Translations under genes and position numbers: made by a program
The notes under the pieces: model-generated
Databases searched by the model: none
What the model saw: only the letters and a program-made list of their open reading frames with translations
What the model was told of the DNA's origin: nothing
Assembly (NCBI RefSeq): GCF_010894405.1
Contig: NZ_JAAIYA010000011.1
Location: 1-64,000, forward strand
Source: Pyxidicoccus caerfyrddinensis
Lineage (GTDB): Bacteria > Myxococcota > Myxococcia > Myxococcales > Myxococcaceae
Direction: 5' to 3'
Length of the DNA: 64,000 bases
Shown here: positions 38,958 to 48,493 of the stretch, piece after piece
Layout of the letters: each line of letters starts with the position of its first letter
Numbering within the stretch: position 1 is the first letter of the stretch

Positions 38958-39980
38958 ATGGAGATGGCGGAGTTCATCGAATCGCGCCGGCCGCGCTGGG
39001 AGAAGCTCGAGGCGCTGCTGGACAGGTCCGAGTCCCACGGCCTTCGCGGGCTGAGCCTCGAGGAGGCCCGTTCCCTGGGCAAGCTGTACCGGGCCGTCTC
39101 CAGTGACTTGCTGTGGGTGCGCGCGCGCAGCGGCTCGGCGGACGTGAGCGCCTATCTCAACGACCTGGTGGGCCGGGCGTATGCGCTGACGTACCCGGGG
39201 CGCCGCCCGCGCTTCGCCGACGTGTGGGGCTTCGTGGCCCGGGGCTTCCCCGCGCTGATGCGCCGCGAGTGGCGCATGTACGTGGCCTCCGTGCTGCTGC
39301 TGCTGGCGGGCACGGGCTTCGGCTACCTGGGAATGCTGGTGGACCCGGATGCCGCGCACTACCTGGTGCCCGCCGAGCACCTGAACATGGACCCGGTGAA
39401 GCGCGCCGCGGACGAGGCGGCGGGGGATGGGATGACGGCGGGGCAGCAGGCCCAGTTCACCACCTTCCTCTTCACGCACAACATCCAGGTGGCCTTCCTG
39501 GCCTTCGCGCTGGGAATCACGATGGGGCTGGGCACGGCGGTGATGCTCTTCACCAACGGCCTGTTCCTGGGCGCGCTGGCGCAGGTGTACACGGCGAAGG
39601 GCATGGCGGGCTGGTTCTGGGCGTGGATTCTTCCGCATGGCATCCCGGAGATAACGGCCATCTGCATCGCGGGCGCGGCGGGCCTGGTGATTGCGCGCGG
39701 GATGGTGGCGCCACGCGGCCTGCGCAGGGGACAGGCCCTGCGTCAGGAGGCGGTGACGGCGGTGAAGCTGCTGTTCGGCACGCTCGCGCTGTTCGTGCTC
39801 GCGGGTTTCATCGAGGGGACGATTTCGCAAATCCACCCGCCGAAGCTGTCGGTGGCGTTCAAGGTGTCCTTCGCGCTCACCGTGGGCGCGGGCGTGTATG
39901 CGTACCTCTTGTCGGACTGGCTGCGCGGCGGGAAGGCGAGCGCCGAGGATGGCGCCCGCGAGCCCGCCGCGACGCCGTGA
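38958..39980 (+). CDS. SpoIIM-family (stage II sporulation protein M-like) membrane protein
   Basis: A 340-residue protein with a cytoplasmic helical N-terminus (about 1-95) and five or six transmembrane helices. The family core FLFTHNIQVAFLAFALGITM and GWFWAWILPHGIPEITAICI is clear. These proteins commonly cluster with RDD, MoxR, DUF58 and DUF4129 genes, as here. In Bacillus SpoIIM takes part in peptidoglycan degradation at engulfment; a myxobacterial role is unknown. It lies 12 bases before the pyrophosphatase gene. Confidence 0.88.
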   Translation: MEMAEFIESRRPRWEKLEALLDRSESHGLRGLSLEEARSLGKLYRAVSSDLLWVRARSGSADVSAYLNDLVGRAYALTYPGRRPRFADVWGFVARGFPALMRREWRMYVASVLLLLAGTGFGYLGMLVDPDAAHYLVPAEHLNMDPVKRAADEAAGDGMTAGQQAQFTTFLFTHNIQVAFLAFALGITMGLGTAVMLFTNGLFLGALAQVYTAKGMAGWFWAWILPHGIPEITAICIAGAAGLVIARGMVAPRGLRRGQALRQEAVTAVKLLFGTLALFVLAGFIEGTISQIHPPKLSVAFKVSFALTVGAGVYAYLLSDWLRGGKASAEDGAREPAATP

Positions 39981-39992
39981 TACACCGCCCCC

Positions 39993-40442
39993 GTGCCTGA
40001 ACGCCTCGCCCTGCCTCCGCTGCCGCCCGAGCCGGAGGTCCTCATCGAGTGCCCGCGCTTCTCCTTCGTGAAGCGGCGCGCGGACGGGACGGTGGACTTC
40101 GTGGCGCCGCTGCCGTGCCCGTACAACTACGGCAGCATCCCCGGCCTGATGTCCGACGACGGGGACCCGCTCGACGCGGTGGTGATGGGGGCGCGGCTGC
40201 CGAGAGGTCAGCGGGTGCGCGTGCCCGTGGTGGCGGTGCTCGGCTTCATCGACGAGGGGAAGGGAGACCCGAAGGTGGTGTGCAGCGCCCGCCCCCTCAG
40301 CGCCTTCGAGCGCGTCGGCCTGGAGTACTTCTTCCGCATCTACGCCTTCTTCAAGCGCGGGCTGCACCGGGTTCGCGGCAACGTGCCGGACACGCGCTTC
40401 ACGGGGTGGCTTCCGCTGACGTCAGTGGCTTCGACATCCTGA
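39993..40442 (+). CDS. Class I inorganic pyrophosphatase
   Basis: A 149-residue protein, GTG start. The signature D-G-D-P-L-D-A-V occurs near residue 55, preceded by CPYNYGSIPG (the Tyr-containing active-site loop) and followed by VCSARPLS. Typical class I enzymes are about 170 residues, so the C-terminal helix region is short. It hydrolyses pyrophosphate in the cytoplasm. The last 44 bases overlap the end of the convergent acetyltransferase gene. Confidence 0.85.
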   Translation: MPERLALPPLPPEPEVLIECPRFSFVKRRADGTVDFVAPLPCPYNYGSIPGLMSDDGDPLDAVVMGARLPRGQRVRVPVVAVLGFIDEGKGDPKVVCSARPLSAFERVGLEYFFRIYAFFKRGLHRVRGNVPDTRFTGWLPLTSVASTS

Positions 40443-40938
40443 GCACGCGGTACGTGAGCAGTCCCTGCTCCAGCGGTCCCACCCACTTCTCCTCGCGGAA
40501 GCCCACGCGCGTCCAGAAGCGCAGGGCCTCGGGGTTGGGCTCGGCCACACCGAGCCGCAGCAGCCGGACTCCCTGGCTTCGCAGCCAGTCCTCGTACGCA
40601 CGGATGACGGCCTCGCCGCGCCCGTGCCTGCGTGCCTCCGGCGCGAGCAGCATCAGTCCCAGGTACCACTCGCCCGGTGAGGGGAAGTCGCTCACCGACT
40701 CGAGGATGCCCACCAGCGTGCCGCCCGCGTCCTTCAGCGCCACCAGGTGTCCGCGCTCCGGGCCCAGTCCTGGCGGACGCTCCCCCGGCATCTGCTTCGC
40801 TTCATCGGGCCGCGCGGGCCTTCCGTAGCAGCGCTGGAAGAAGTCCTCGCAGCGCTCCAGCAGCGGCTGGAACAGGTCCACGTCGGCGTCGGCCACGTGC
40901 TCGGCGGTGAGGTCGGCGGTCTGGAAGAGCGGGGCCAT
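40399..40938 (-). CDS. GNAT-family N-acetyltransferase
   Basis: A 179-residue protein with the GNAT fold: strand 4 plus the acetyl-CoA loop is LGLMLLAPEARRHGRGEAVI (the [RQ]-x-x-G-x-[GA] element reads R-R-H-G-R-G), followed by the RLGVAEPNPEALRFWTRVGF motif. The substrate is unknown. It is the last gene of the MoxR operon, 10 bases after DUF58. Confidence 0.9.
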   Translation of the reverse strand: MAPLFQTADLTAEHVADADVDLFQPLLERCEDFFQRCYGRPARPDEAKQMPGERPPGLGPERGHLVALKDAGGTLVGILESVSDFPSPGEWYLGLMLLAPEARRHGRGEAVIRAYEDWLRSQGVRLLRLGVAEPNPEALRFWTRVGFREEKWVGPLEQGLLTYRVLRMSKPLTSAEATP

Positions 40939-40948
40939 GGCGCTGTCG

Positions 40949-42256
40949 CTACAGCACTCCGCGCGCCTTGATGTCCAGGTAGCGGTTGACGGCCGCGAGG
41001 CTCAACTCATCCGGCTGCACGTCCATCATCTGCACGCCGCCCTGACTCACCCGGGCCTTCAGCACCTCGCGGTCCGTGAGCAGCTCGGAGGCCACGGCCT
41101 GCTGGAACGCTTCCTCCGGTCCCGGCGGCGGTGTGCGCAGCAGCTTCTGCAGCGCGGTGTCCTTCACCGACAGGCAGAGGGGCACGTGCCGCCGCGCCAG
41201 CCGGTGCAGCGGAGCCACCATGGTGGAGGCCTGCTCCTCGTCGAGGAAGTCCGTGAAGACGCACAGCAGGCTGCGGCGCGTGAGGCGGACGTTCAATTCC
41301 TTGAAGAGGGCCAGGTAGTCCACGTACGTGAGGCTCGGAGTCGTGGAGTAGAGCGCGTCCACCATCTTCCGGTACTGCCCGCGTCCGGCCGCGGGCGGCA
41401 GGTACGCCTTCACTCCATCCGCGAAGACGGCCAGCCCCACCCTGTCCCCGTTGCGCACCGCGACGAAGGCCAGGAAGAGGGCCGCGTTGACGGCGTGGTC
41501 CAGCTTGGTGAGGCCGTCCACGTGCGCCGCCATCGAGCGGCCCGCGTCCACGCAGATGAGGATGGACTGCGAGCGCTCCGACTCCAGCACGCGCGTCACC
41601 GGTCGGCCGCGCCGCGCGGTGGCCTTCCAGTCCACGTCGCGCACGCTGTCGCCCTGCGCATAGTCGCGCAGTCGTGCGAACTCGCTGCCACGCCCGTCCC
41701 GCCGGAGCTTGCGCAGGCCCAGATTCACCAGGTCCAGCGCAGCGCCGGACAGCAGCAGCCGGCTGGCCCCGCGCAGGTCCGGGTACACGGAGATGGACGT
41801 CGCGGAGGGATACGCTCGCTCGTGGAAGACGAGCCCCAGCGGGCCGCGCACCCGCACGTGCACGTCACCGAACTCGAAGCGGCCGCGCTTCGCGGGCGTC
41901 ACCCGGTACACCCAGCGCGCCTCGCTGTCCGGCGGCAGGGAGAGCGGCGCCTCCTCGGGCGTGGCGGTGAAGGACTCCGGCACGTCGTCCTTCACGTGCG
42001 CGTCCACCGTGCCCGAGCCCCGGTGCACCAGCCGCAGCTCCACCTTGTTGGGCACGCCGACGTTGAGCCGCTGCGGCAGCACGCGGCGCACCTCCAGCCG
42101 CACCCTTCGCGCGGCGAGCAGGTCCACCCCGGCCAGCACCAGTGCCAGCGCGTCCAGCACCAGCACGGCGCCGCCGAGGCCGGGGAAGAACCCCGCGGCC
42201 ATCATCGGCAGCGCCAGCAGCGCCAGCAGCACCCAGAGGCGCGGGGTGGGAATCAA
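40949..42256 (-). CDS. DUF58 protein with vWA-like domain
   Basis: A 435-residue protein with two N-terminal transmembrane helices. The DUF58 signature is EFARLRDYAQGDSVRDVDWK with TARRGRPVTR. The vWA-type fold starts ILICVDAGRSM, where the MIDAS motif is DAGRS rather than DxSxS, so metal binding may be altered. It uses a TTG start whose last bases overlap the MoxR stop (TTGA). It is the usual partner of MoxR ATPases. Confidence 0.92.
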   Translation of the reverse strand: MIPTPRLWVLLALLALPMMAAGFFPGLGGAVLVLDALALVLAGVDLLAARRVRLEVRRVLPQRLNVGVPNKVELRLVHRGSGTVDAHVKDDVPESFTATPEEAPLSLPPDSEARWVYRVTPAKRGRFEFGDVHVRVRGPLGLVFHERAYPSATSISVYPDLRGASRLLLSGAALDLVNLGLRKLRRDGRGSEFARLRDYAQGDSVRDVDWKATARRGRPVTRVLESERSQSILICVDAGRSMAAHVDGLTKLDHAVNAALFLAFVAVRNGDRVGLAVFADGVKAYLPPAAGRGQYRKMVDALYSTTPSLTYVDYLALFKELNVRLTRRSLLCVFTDFLDEEQASTMVAPLHRLARRHVPLCLSVKDTALQKLLRTPPPGPEEAFQQAVASELLTDREVLKARVSQGGVQMMDVQPDELSLAAVNRYLDIKARGVL

Positions 42257-43251
42257 CGCGGGACCTCCACCCCCTGCACCACCTCGCGCAGCACGTCCGA
42301 CGGCGTGGCCCCGTCCAGCTCCGCGTCCGGCGACAGCAGCAGGCGGTGCTTCAGCACCGGGCCGGCGAGGAAGCGCACGTCGTCCGGCGTGACGAAGCCG
42401 CGCCCCCGCAGCGCCGCCAGCGCCTTGGCCGCCAGCAGCAGGTGCACGCCCGCGCGCGGGCCCGCCCCCAGGCGGATGCGGCTCGACGAGCGCGTGGCCG
42501 CCACCAGCTTGCGGATGTATGCGAGCACCGGCGGCTCCACCGTCACCTCGTTGAGCGCCGCGCGCGCCGCCAGCAGGCCGTCCTTTGCCACCGCCGCGTT
42601 GACACCCGCGCGCGCCAGGTCACCCGAGTCGAAGCCACGGTGCACCGAGGCGAGAATCGCGTCCTCCTCCTCCGGCGCCGGGTAGCCCACTTCAATCTTC
42701 AGCAGGAAGCGGTCCAGCTGTGCCTCGGGCAGCGGGTACGTGCCCTCGGACTCCACCGGGTTCTGCGTGGCGAACACCGTGAAGAGGGGCGAGAGCACCA
42801 GGTTGCGGCCCTCCAGCGACACGCCGCGCTCCTGCATGGCCTCCAGCAGCGCGGACTGCGTCTTGGCGGGGGCGCGGTTGATTTCGTCCGCCAGCAGCAG
42901 GTCCGTGAAGATGGGGCCCTTCACCAGCACGAAGGACTGGGTCTTCAAGTCGAAGACGCTGGTGCCCAGGATGTCCGCGGGCATCAGGTCCGGGGTGAAC
43001 TGGATGCGCTTGAAGTCCGCGCCGATGCTGCGCGACAGCGCCTTGGCCATCAGCGTCTTCGCCACGCCGGGCACGCCCTCCAGCAGCACGTGGCCGCCGG
43101 CGATGAGGCCGCACAGCATCAGCTCGAGGGCCTCGTCCTGGCCGACCACGGCCTTGCGCACCTCGTGCAGCACGCCCTCGCGGATGCCGTGGGCGGCCTG
43201 CACGGCGTTGCCGTTGGAGGCGAAGGAGGGGGCGGTATCGGTGACGTTCAT
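42253..43251 (-). CDS. MoxR-family AAA+ ATPase
   Basis: A 332-residue protein. Walker A GVPGVAKT at about residues 59-66, Walker B LLADEIN, sensor 1 FATQNP and the C-terminal lid domain are all present. MoxR proteins act as chaperones that mature or activate vWA-domain partners; the DUF58 gene overlaps directly downstream. The start overlaps the DUF4350 stop, so the whole set is translationally coupled. Confidence 0.95.
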   Translation of the reverse strand: MNVTDTAPSFASNGNAVQAAHGIREGVLHEVRKAVVGQDEALELMLCGLIAGGHVLLEGVPGVAKTLMAKALSRSIGADFKRIQFTPDLMPADILGTSVFDLKTQSFVLVKGPIFTDLLLADEINRAPAKTQSALLEAMQERGVSLEGRNLVLSPLFTVFATQNPVESEGTYPLPEAQLDRFLLKIEVGYPAPEEEDAILASVHRGFDSGDLARAGVNAAVAKDGLLAARAALNEVTVEPPVLAYIRKLVAATRSSSRIRLGAGPRAGVHLLLAAKALAALRGRGFVTPDDVRFLAGPVLKHRLLLSPDAELDGATPSDVLREVVQGVEVPR

Positions 43252-44528
43252 GTCGTTCCGGGAGTGCTGCGCCGGCCCGCGCCGGCGGAGTGGAGTCGTT
43301 GACGCAGCCCGGCCGCATTGGCCGCGAGCTGCTGGAGGTCGGAGTCGCTGCCCACCGTGTCCGCCTCGGCGGCCACGGCCTGGAGTCCCCGGGCCAAATC
43401 GTCACGGCCGCGCTCGCGCAGCCCCTCGGCCACCGAGGCGGCGGGCGAGTGCGCGGGCAGGCCCGCATGCAGGGCGAATTCCTGGGTGAGCCCCTTCGCG
43501 ATGAGGCCGGCGGCGAAGGCGTGGTGCCGGCCCTCGCGGTACAGGCGGCCCATGGCGAAGAGCGCGTCGGTAGCGCCCACACGGACGGACTCGGGCGGCG
43601 GGTGCGGACGGCCGAAGCGGCGCAGCGACACGGACCACAGCGCCACGCCGAGCAGCAACTGCACCACCGCGAAGTGCAGGCCGTAGCGCCGCGCGAAGTC
43701 CACCACCGAGCGCTCGTTGGTGAAGCCATGGTGGAACTCGTCGAACTCGTAGGGGCCGGGGCCCAGGCCCGCCAGCGCGCTCAGCCAGAACTGCGCGTTG
43801 TCCGCGCGCGCCAGGGCCCGGTTCATCGCCAGCTCCGGCGCGCCCACCACCAGCACCCGGCCCTGACCGTGCGGCACCACCGCCGCCACCACCTGGCCCA
43901 GCCGGTCGTCTTCCAGCACCGGCACCGCGCCGGGAGGCAGCGTCAGGTAGGCCTGCACCTTGGCCTCCACGCGCTCCACGCCCAGCGTGTACGGCGTGGG
44001 CAGTGGCGGCACCAGCGTGCGCATGGGCAGCGTGGTGTCCGCCTTGGTGAGCTTCACCGACAGCGCGTCCAGCAGCGGGTTCTCGCGCGAGCCCCAGGGC
44101 ACGTACACCAGCGTGCCGCCCGCCTTCACGTGCTCCAGCAGCTTCTCGTGTTCGGTGTCGTCGAGCGCGGCGGCGCGGAAGGCGTTGAAGCCGGTGCGGG
44201 GGACGTCCTCGTCCGCCAGGCCCGCGTCGGGCTCGGCGGCGAGCTGTGTCTGGTCCGGGTCCTGCTCGTACGCGCCCTCCACCTCCACCGCCAGCAGCAC
44301 GGGCGTGAATTGCCCGGTGACGATGCGCAGGTCCGACATGCGGCGGACCACGGGCAGGCCGCTCTCCTGGGCGAGCAGGAAGAGGGCGCGCGCGCCGTCC
44401 TCCTGGGCGCGGTAGGTGGACAGCGTGTCGGCGAACTCGCCGCGCTGGGCGCTCTTCACGAGGAAGGCGCCGAGCACGACGGTGAGCACGAGGCCGCCCA
44501 CCACCATCAGCGGGAAGCGGTCACGCAC
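43248..44528 (-). CDS. DUF4350 membrane protein
   Basis: A 426-residue protein, GTG start. One transmembrane helix at the N-terminus (LMVVGGLVLTVVLGAFLVKS) and one near residue 290 (FAVVQLLLGVALWSVSLRRF) bracket an extracytoplasmic DUF4350 domain (RAQEDGARALFLLAQESGLP; GQGRVLVVGAPELAMNRALA). A cytoplasmic helical tail follows. It sits between DUF4129 and MoxR and overlaps both neighbours. Confidence 0.88.
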   Translation of the reverse strand: MRDRFPLMVVGGLVLTVVLGAFLVKSAQRGEFADTLSTYRAQEDGARALFLLAQESGLPVVRRMSDLRIVTGQFTPVLLAVEVEGAYEQDPDQTQLAAEPDAGLADEDVPRTGFNAFRAAALDDTEHEKLLEHVKAGGTLVYVPWGSRENPLLDALSVKLTKADTTLPMRTLVPPLPTPYTLGVERVEAKVQAYLTLPPGAVPVLEDDRLGQVVAAVVPHGQGRVLVVGAPELAMNRALARADNAQFWLSALAGLGPGPYEFDEFHHGFTNERSVVDFARRYGLHFAVVQLLLGVALWSVSLRRFGRPHPPPESVRVGATDALFAMGRLYREGRHHAFAAGLIAKGLTQEFALHAGLPAHSPAASVAEGLRERGRDDLARGLQAVAAEADTVGSDSDLQQLAANAAGLRQRLHSAGAGRRSTPGTT

Positions 44529-46416
44529 CGGCGGCCTCCGTCGGCGCGGGCGTGGCCAGCAGCGGCTGGGTGAGGGTGCGGAACTCGCGGTAGCCCTCCG
44601 CGCCCACCGGCACGTTGCCGTACCAGGCGAAGTCGAAGCGGCGCGTGAGCTCGCGGAAGGGCGGCTTCAACTCCGAGCGGCCCCGGAACTGGCGCAGGTA
44701 GTCCCAGTTGCTCAGCGTCACGTCGTAGAGGATGGCCCCGTCGCGGTGCAGCCGGGACAGCAGCGCCAGGTAGAGGCTGCGCACCGCCTCGCGGTACTCG
44801 CCCCGGGCGGCCAATTCGTCGGCCAGGTGCGCCCAGCCTTCGGGCGGACGGGACAGCGCATGCGCCGGGTCACCCGCCAGCGCCGCGGCGTCCACCGTGG
44901 ACACCTCCAGCCCGGCCCCGTCCGCGTGCTTCTTCCCCTTGTTCAGGAACATGATGAGCAGCCCGCCCAGCACCGCTACCGCCAGCGTCACCAGCACGAT
45001 GGCGAGCACGTTGGCCACGGCGGTGCCGCTGACCAGCTGCGGGGCCTCCCTCGGCGGCGGGGGCGCGGGCTCCCGCTCGAAGAGCTTCTTGAGGAACTCG
45101 CCCAGCCAGTCGATGAACCGCCGCCACCAGCCCGGAGACTCCGGGGGCACGGCTTCCTCCGCGGCGTCCTTCTCCGCCTTCGGCGGCGCCACCGCGAATT
45201 CCGGCCGCGCGAGGATGTCCTTCGCCCGCGCCGACGCCACCCGCGCATCCGCGCGCGTCTGGGCTTCGAGCGTCCCCGTGGCCTGCGAGAGTCCCTGCTC
45301 CAGCGAGGCCATGGCGGTGTCGCAGTCCTCCTCGTCCCAGGCCTGGCGCTCCACGGTGCGCACCAGCCGCTCCAGCTTGCCCGTCTCGGATGGCCCCAGC
45401 GCGCCCAGTGACTCGAAGCGCGCGTCCTCCGACGGGCCGCGGGTCTCGCAGGCCTCCGCCATCGCGCCCAGCCGTGTCACGGCGTCACGCGGGGAGGTGA
45501 TGGGGCGCTCGGGGGCCTTCTCCGCCCACGCCGGACTTCCCGTCAGCATGAGCCCCGCGCCGAGCACCGCCGCCAGCACCGCCGCGCTGCGGGAGCCCAG
45601 GCTCCGGCCCGTGTTCCTCGCGGGGAGCTGCTGCACGGCGGCGAGCAAATCCAGCCCCTCCTGCCGCACGCGCCCGTCCACCAGCAGCAGCGTGGCCGCG
45701 GCGGCGCGCACCGGCTCGAAGAGGGCGAACGTCGTGGCCGCGAGGAACAGCAGCCACGGCGGTGTGTCCAGCGAGGCGAAGCGCTCGGCGAACGTCAGGT
45801 CGATGCCCACCAGCTTGCGGCCCAGGAACAGCGCGAAGTTGGCGGCGATGTGCAGGTTGAAGAAGGCCAGGAGCTGCACGCCCATGAGGACGCGCACCAT
45901 CATGGCGGTGCCGCGCGCCGGGCCCAACAGCCGCGAGCACAGGCCATACAGCTTCAGCGGGCTGCCTTTGCCCTGCATCATCGTCGCGTAGCCCACGCTC
46001 TGCGCGGCCAGCACGAAGAAGCCGATGCCCAGCGTCAGCGTCATCACCACCGTGTTGAAGACGAAGAGGTACGCCACCGCGATGAAGAGGCCGGGCGCGC
46101 GGCCCAGCGCGGCCCGCATCGACGCCCACGCGGCGGGCTCGGCCTTCGCGCCCAGCAGCACCTCCTGCGTGTAGTGGCAGGCCGCGCCCTGGCACAGCCC
46201 GCGGAGGAACCACGCCAGGGTGAGCGCCAGCGAGGGCAGGGCGAGCGGCCGGCCCATGCGCACCGCCTCGGCCAGGTACAGCACCGCGGCGACGACGGCC
46301 GCACCGCCGGGCAGGGTGAGGGCCCAGACGCCCGTGTTGCGCGCGCACAGGCGCAGCGCCGCGTCCATCAAGGCCACCGCGCCCCGGGGGCGCAGCTCGA
46401 GTGCGGAGACGGCCAT
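44521..46416 (-). CDS. Polytopic membrane protein with C-terminal DUF4129 domain
   Basis: A 631-residue protein. The first 250 residues hold about six membrane helices. An extracytoplasmic, Glu/Ala-rich region (about 300-440) carries DUF4129-associated helices. A membrane helix (VLAIVLVTLAVAVLGGLLIM) precedes the C-terminal DUF4129 domain (EAVRSLYLALLSRLHRDGAI; RFDFAWYGNVPVGAEGYREF). A transglutaminase domain, which often accompanies DUF4129, is absent. It overlaps the DUF4350 start by 8 bases. Confidence 0.87.
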   Translation of the reverse strand: MAVSALELRPRGAVALMDAALRLCARNTGVWALTLPGGAAVVAAVLYLAEAVRMGRPLALPSLALTLAWFLRGLCQGAACHYTQEVLLGAKAEPAAWASMRAALGRAPGLFIAVAYLFVFNTVVMTLTLGIGFFVLAAQSVGYATMMQGKGSPLKLYGLCSRLLGPARGTAMMVRVLMGVQLLAFFNLHIAANFALFLGRKLVGIDLTFAERFASLDTPPWLLFLAATTFALFEPVRAAAATLLLVDGRVRQEGLDLLAAVQQLPARNTGRSLGSRSAAVLAAVLGAGLMLTGSPAWAEKAPERPITSPRDAVTRLGAMAEACETRGPSEDARFESLGALGPSETGKLERLVRTVERQAWDEEDCDTAMASLEQGLSQATGTLEAQTRADARVASARAKDILARPEFAVAPPKAEKDAAEEAVPPESPGWWRRFIDWLGEFLKKLFEREPAPPPPREAPQLVSGTAVANVLAIVLVTLAVAVLGGLLIMFLNKGKKHADGAGLEVSTVDAAALAGDPAHALSRPPEGWAHLADELAARGEYREAVRSLYLALLSRLHRDGAILYDVTLSNWDYLRQFRGRSELKPPFRELTRRFDFAWYGNVPVGAEGYREFRTLTQPLLATPAPTEAAGA

Positions 46417-46419
46417 GCG

Positions 46420-46689
46420 CTAGCTCGCCGCCGCCTGGGCCACCAGGAGGATGGCACCCCAGACGAGCGCCATCCCCACCAGTCCCAGCACCACGTTTCC
46501 CACCGTCCACTCGCGCCGCTCGCCCGGACCTTCCAGCGCCTTGAGGCGCTTCTCCAGGCAGCTCGCGCAGCGGTTGATGCCCTCGAACTGGGTGGTGCAC
46601 TCCCGGCAGATGACGCGCCGGCACTCCACGCAGACGCCGAGGCCGGCGCGCTCCGGGTGGTAGTGACAGCGGCCCGAGCCCTGAATCAT
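46420..46689 (-). CDS. Small B-box-type zinc-finger membrane protein
   Basis: An 89-residue protein. Zinc ligands are C-x-x-H (CHYHP), C-x-x-C (CVECRRVIC) and C-x(n)-C-x-x-C (CTTQFEGINRCASC), as in B-box fingers. One transmembrane helix at the C-terminus (VVLGLVGMALVWGAILLVAQ). It is the first gene of the operon and only 3 bases from the DUF4129 gene. Confidence 0.87.
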   Translation of the reverse strand: MIQGSGRCHYHPERAGLGVCVECRRVICRECTTQFEGINRCASCLEKRLKALEGPGERREWTVGNVVLGLVGMALVWGAILLVAQAAAS

Positions 46690-46741
46690 GCCGCCACCTT
46701 ACGCAAACCCGGGCCCGCCACACCACCCCCTGAGAGGACGA

Positions 46742-48307
46742 CTAGAGCTCGTCGAGGAACTCGTCGTTGTACGTGTAGCGCGACAGCCGCTTGACGAGCG
46801 CCTCCATCGCCTCCACCGGCTTCACCGAGTGGAGCATCTGCCGCAGCTTCTTCACCTTCTCGTACTCGCGCAGGGTGAAGAGCTTCTCCTCCTTGCGGGT
46901 GCCGGACTGGGCGATGTTGACGGCCGGGAAGACGCGCTTCTCCGCGAGCAGGCGGTCCAGGGTGACTTCCGAGTTACCGGTGCCCTTGAACTCCTCGAAG
47001 ATGACCTCGTCCATGCGGCTGCCGGTGTCGATGAGCGCCGTGCCGATGATGGTCAGCGAGCCGGCCTCCTCCGTCGCGCGCGCGGCGCCGAAGATGCGCT
47101 TGGGGCGCTCCAGCGCGCGGCTGTCCACGCCGCCGGACATGGTGCGGCCGGAGTTGTCGATCTCCTTGTTGAAGGCACGCGCCAGACGGGTAATCGAGTC
47201 GAGCAGGATGACCACGTCCTTGCCGGTCTCCACCAGCCGGCGGGCGCGCTCCAGGGCCAGCTCCGCCACCTTGAGGTGGTCCACCGTGGGCCGGTCCGAG
47301 CTGGAGGCCAGCACCTCGGCCTTGATGCCCCGGCGCATGTCCGTCACTTCCTCGGGACGCTCGTCGATGAGCACCACCATGACGTGACACTCGGGGTGGT
47401 TGGCGAGCACCGCCTGGGCGATGCGCTGGAGCATGATGGTCTTGCCCGTCTTCGGCGGGGCGACGATGAGCGCGCGCTGACCCTTGCCGATGGGGGCAAT
47501 CAGGTCCAGCACCCGCGTCACCAGCTCCTTGTGGCCGTTCTCCAGCTTGAGCCGCTCGGTGGGGTCCACCGACGTCAGGTCCGCGAAGTGCGGCAGCCGC
47601 GGGACGCCTTCCAGCGGCAGGCCGTCCACGGTGTCCACCTTCTGGATGACGCCCTTGTTGCCGCGCATCTGCGCGAAGGCCGTGAGGTACTGGCCATTGC
47701 GCAGCTTCAGCTTCTGCACCAGGTTCTTCGGCAGCTCCGGGTCATCCGGCGCCGCCAGCAGGTTGCGCTTGAGCTGCCGCAGGAAGGCGTTGGGGCCCTT
47801 GGCCTCCGTGTCCAGCACGCCCTCCACCGGCGCCAGGTTGGGCTGCTGCGCGACCTCACGCTGGTGCCCGCCGCCGTGCTGCTGCCGCTGCGGGTGGTGC
47901 TGCTGATGCTGCTGGGGCTGCGGGGCGCCCTGGCCCTGCGGCGGTTGCTGCTGCTGCGCCTGGCGCTGGCGGTACTGCTCCAGCTCCTGCGGCGTCAGGA
48001 AGACCTGGACCTGCTGCCCGTCCGCGCCGGGCTGCATCCGGTAGGCCTGACCGTCCGGGGTGAAGAGGACCTGTGCGCCACGACGGCGGCGGCGACGGCG
48101 GCGGCGGCGGCCGCCTGCCTGGCCGGGCTGCCCGGGGGCGCCTCCCTGGGATGGGCCACCCGCGCCCGCGGCATCGCCATCGTCGGGACCCTCGTCGTCA
48201 CCGTCGTCGCCGCCGTCGTCATCCGCGTCGGGAGGAGGCGCCGGGCGGGCGGCCACGGGCATCGGGGAGGCATCTCGGGGGTCGCTGTTATCGGGGTTTT
48301 CGCTCAT
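46742..48307 (-). CDS. rho: Transcription termination factor Rho
   Basis: A 521-residue protein; the canonical length is about 420. The first 150 residues are an added acidic and Gly-rich stretch, ten consecutive Arg, and a Gln/His-rich segment. The RNA-binding fold (about 180-245) and the RecA-like ATPase follow: Walker A APPKTGKT, Walker B DVVILLDSITRLARAFN, and the R-loop region EEVTDMRRGIKAEV. The start at ATG 48307 (MSENPD) has a ribosome-site-like GGAAAC. Rho is an RNA helicase that terminates untranslated transcripts. Confidence 0.97.
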   Translation of the reverse strand: MSENPDNSDPRDASPMPVAARPAPPPDADDDGGDDGDDEGPDDGDAAGAGGPSQGGAPGQPGQAGGRRRRRRRRRRGAQVLFTPDGQAYRMQPGADGQQVQVFLTPQELEQYRQRQAQQQQPPQGQGAPQPQQHQQHHPQRQQHGGGHQREVAQQPNLAPVEGVLDTEAKGPNAFLRQLKRNLLAAPDDPELPKNLVQKLKLRNGQYLTAFAQMRGNKGVIQKVDTVDGLPLEGVPRLPHFADLTSVDPTERLKLENGHKELVTRVLDLIAPIGKGQRALIVAPPKTGKTIMLQRIAQAVLANHPECHVMVVLIDERPEEVTDMRRGIKAEVLASSSDRPTVDHLKVAELALERARRLVETGKDVVILLDSITRLARAFNKEIDNSGRTMSGGVDSRALERPKRIFGAARATEEAGSLTIIGTALIDTGSRMDEVIFEEFKGTGNSEVTLDRLLAEKRVFPAVNIAQSGTRKEEKLFTLREYEKVKKLRQMLHSVKPVEAMEALVKRLSRYTYNDEFLDEL

Positions 48308-48493
48308 GGGGTTTCCAGACGGCGCGCGTCCCATGCAGGCCATCCCGGAGGAGGCGGAGACGCAGGGTGACTCAGGCTGTGGGACAGGGAGCCGGACGCG
48401 GGGCCTTGAGACGAGCAGGCCGAACCGCCGGTCCCTGAAGCACCCTGGCGGCCCGAGGCCGTCCGGGGTGCATGGGTAACACTAACAGAGGCC

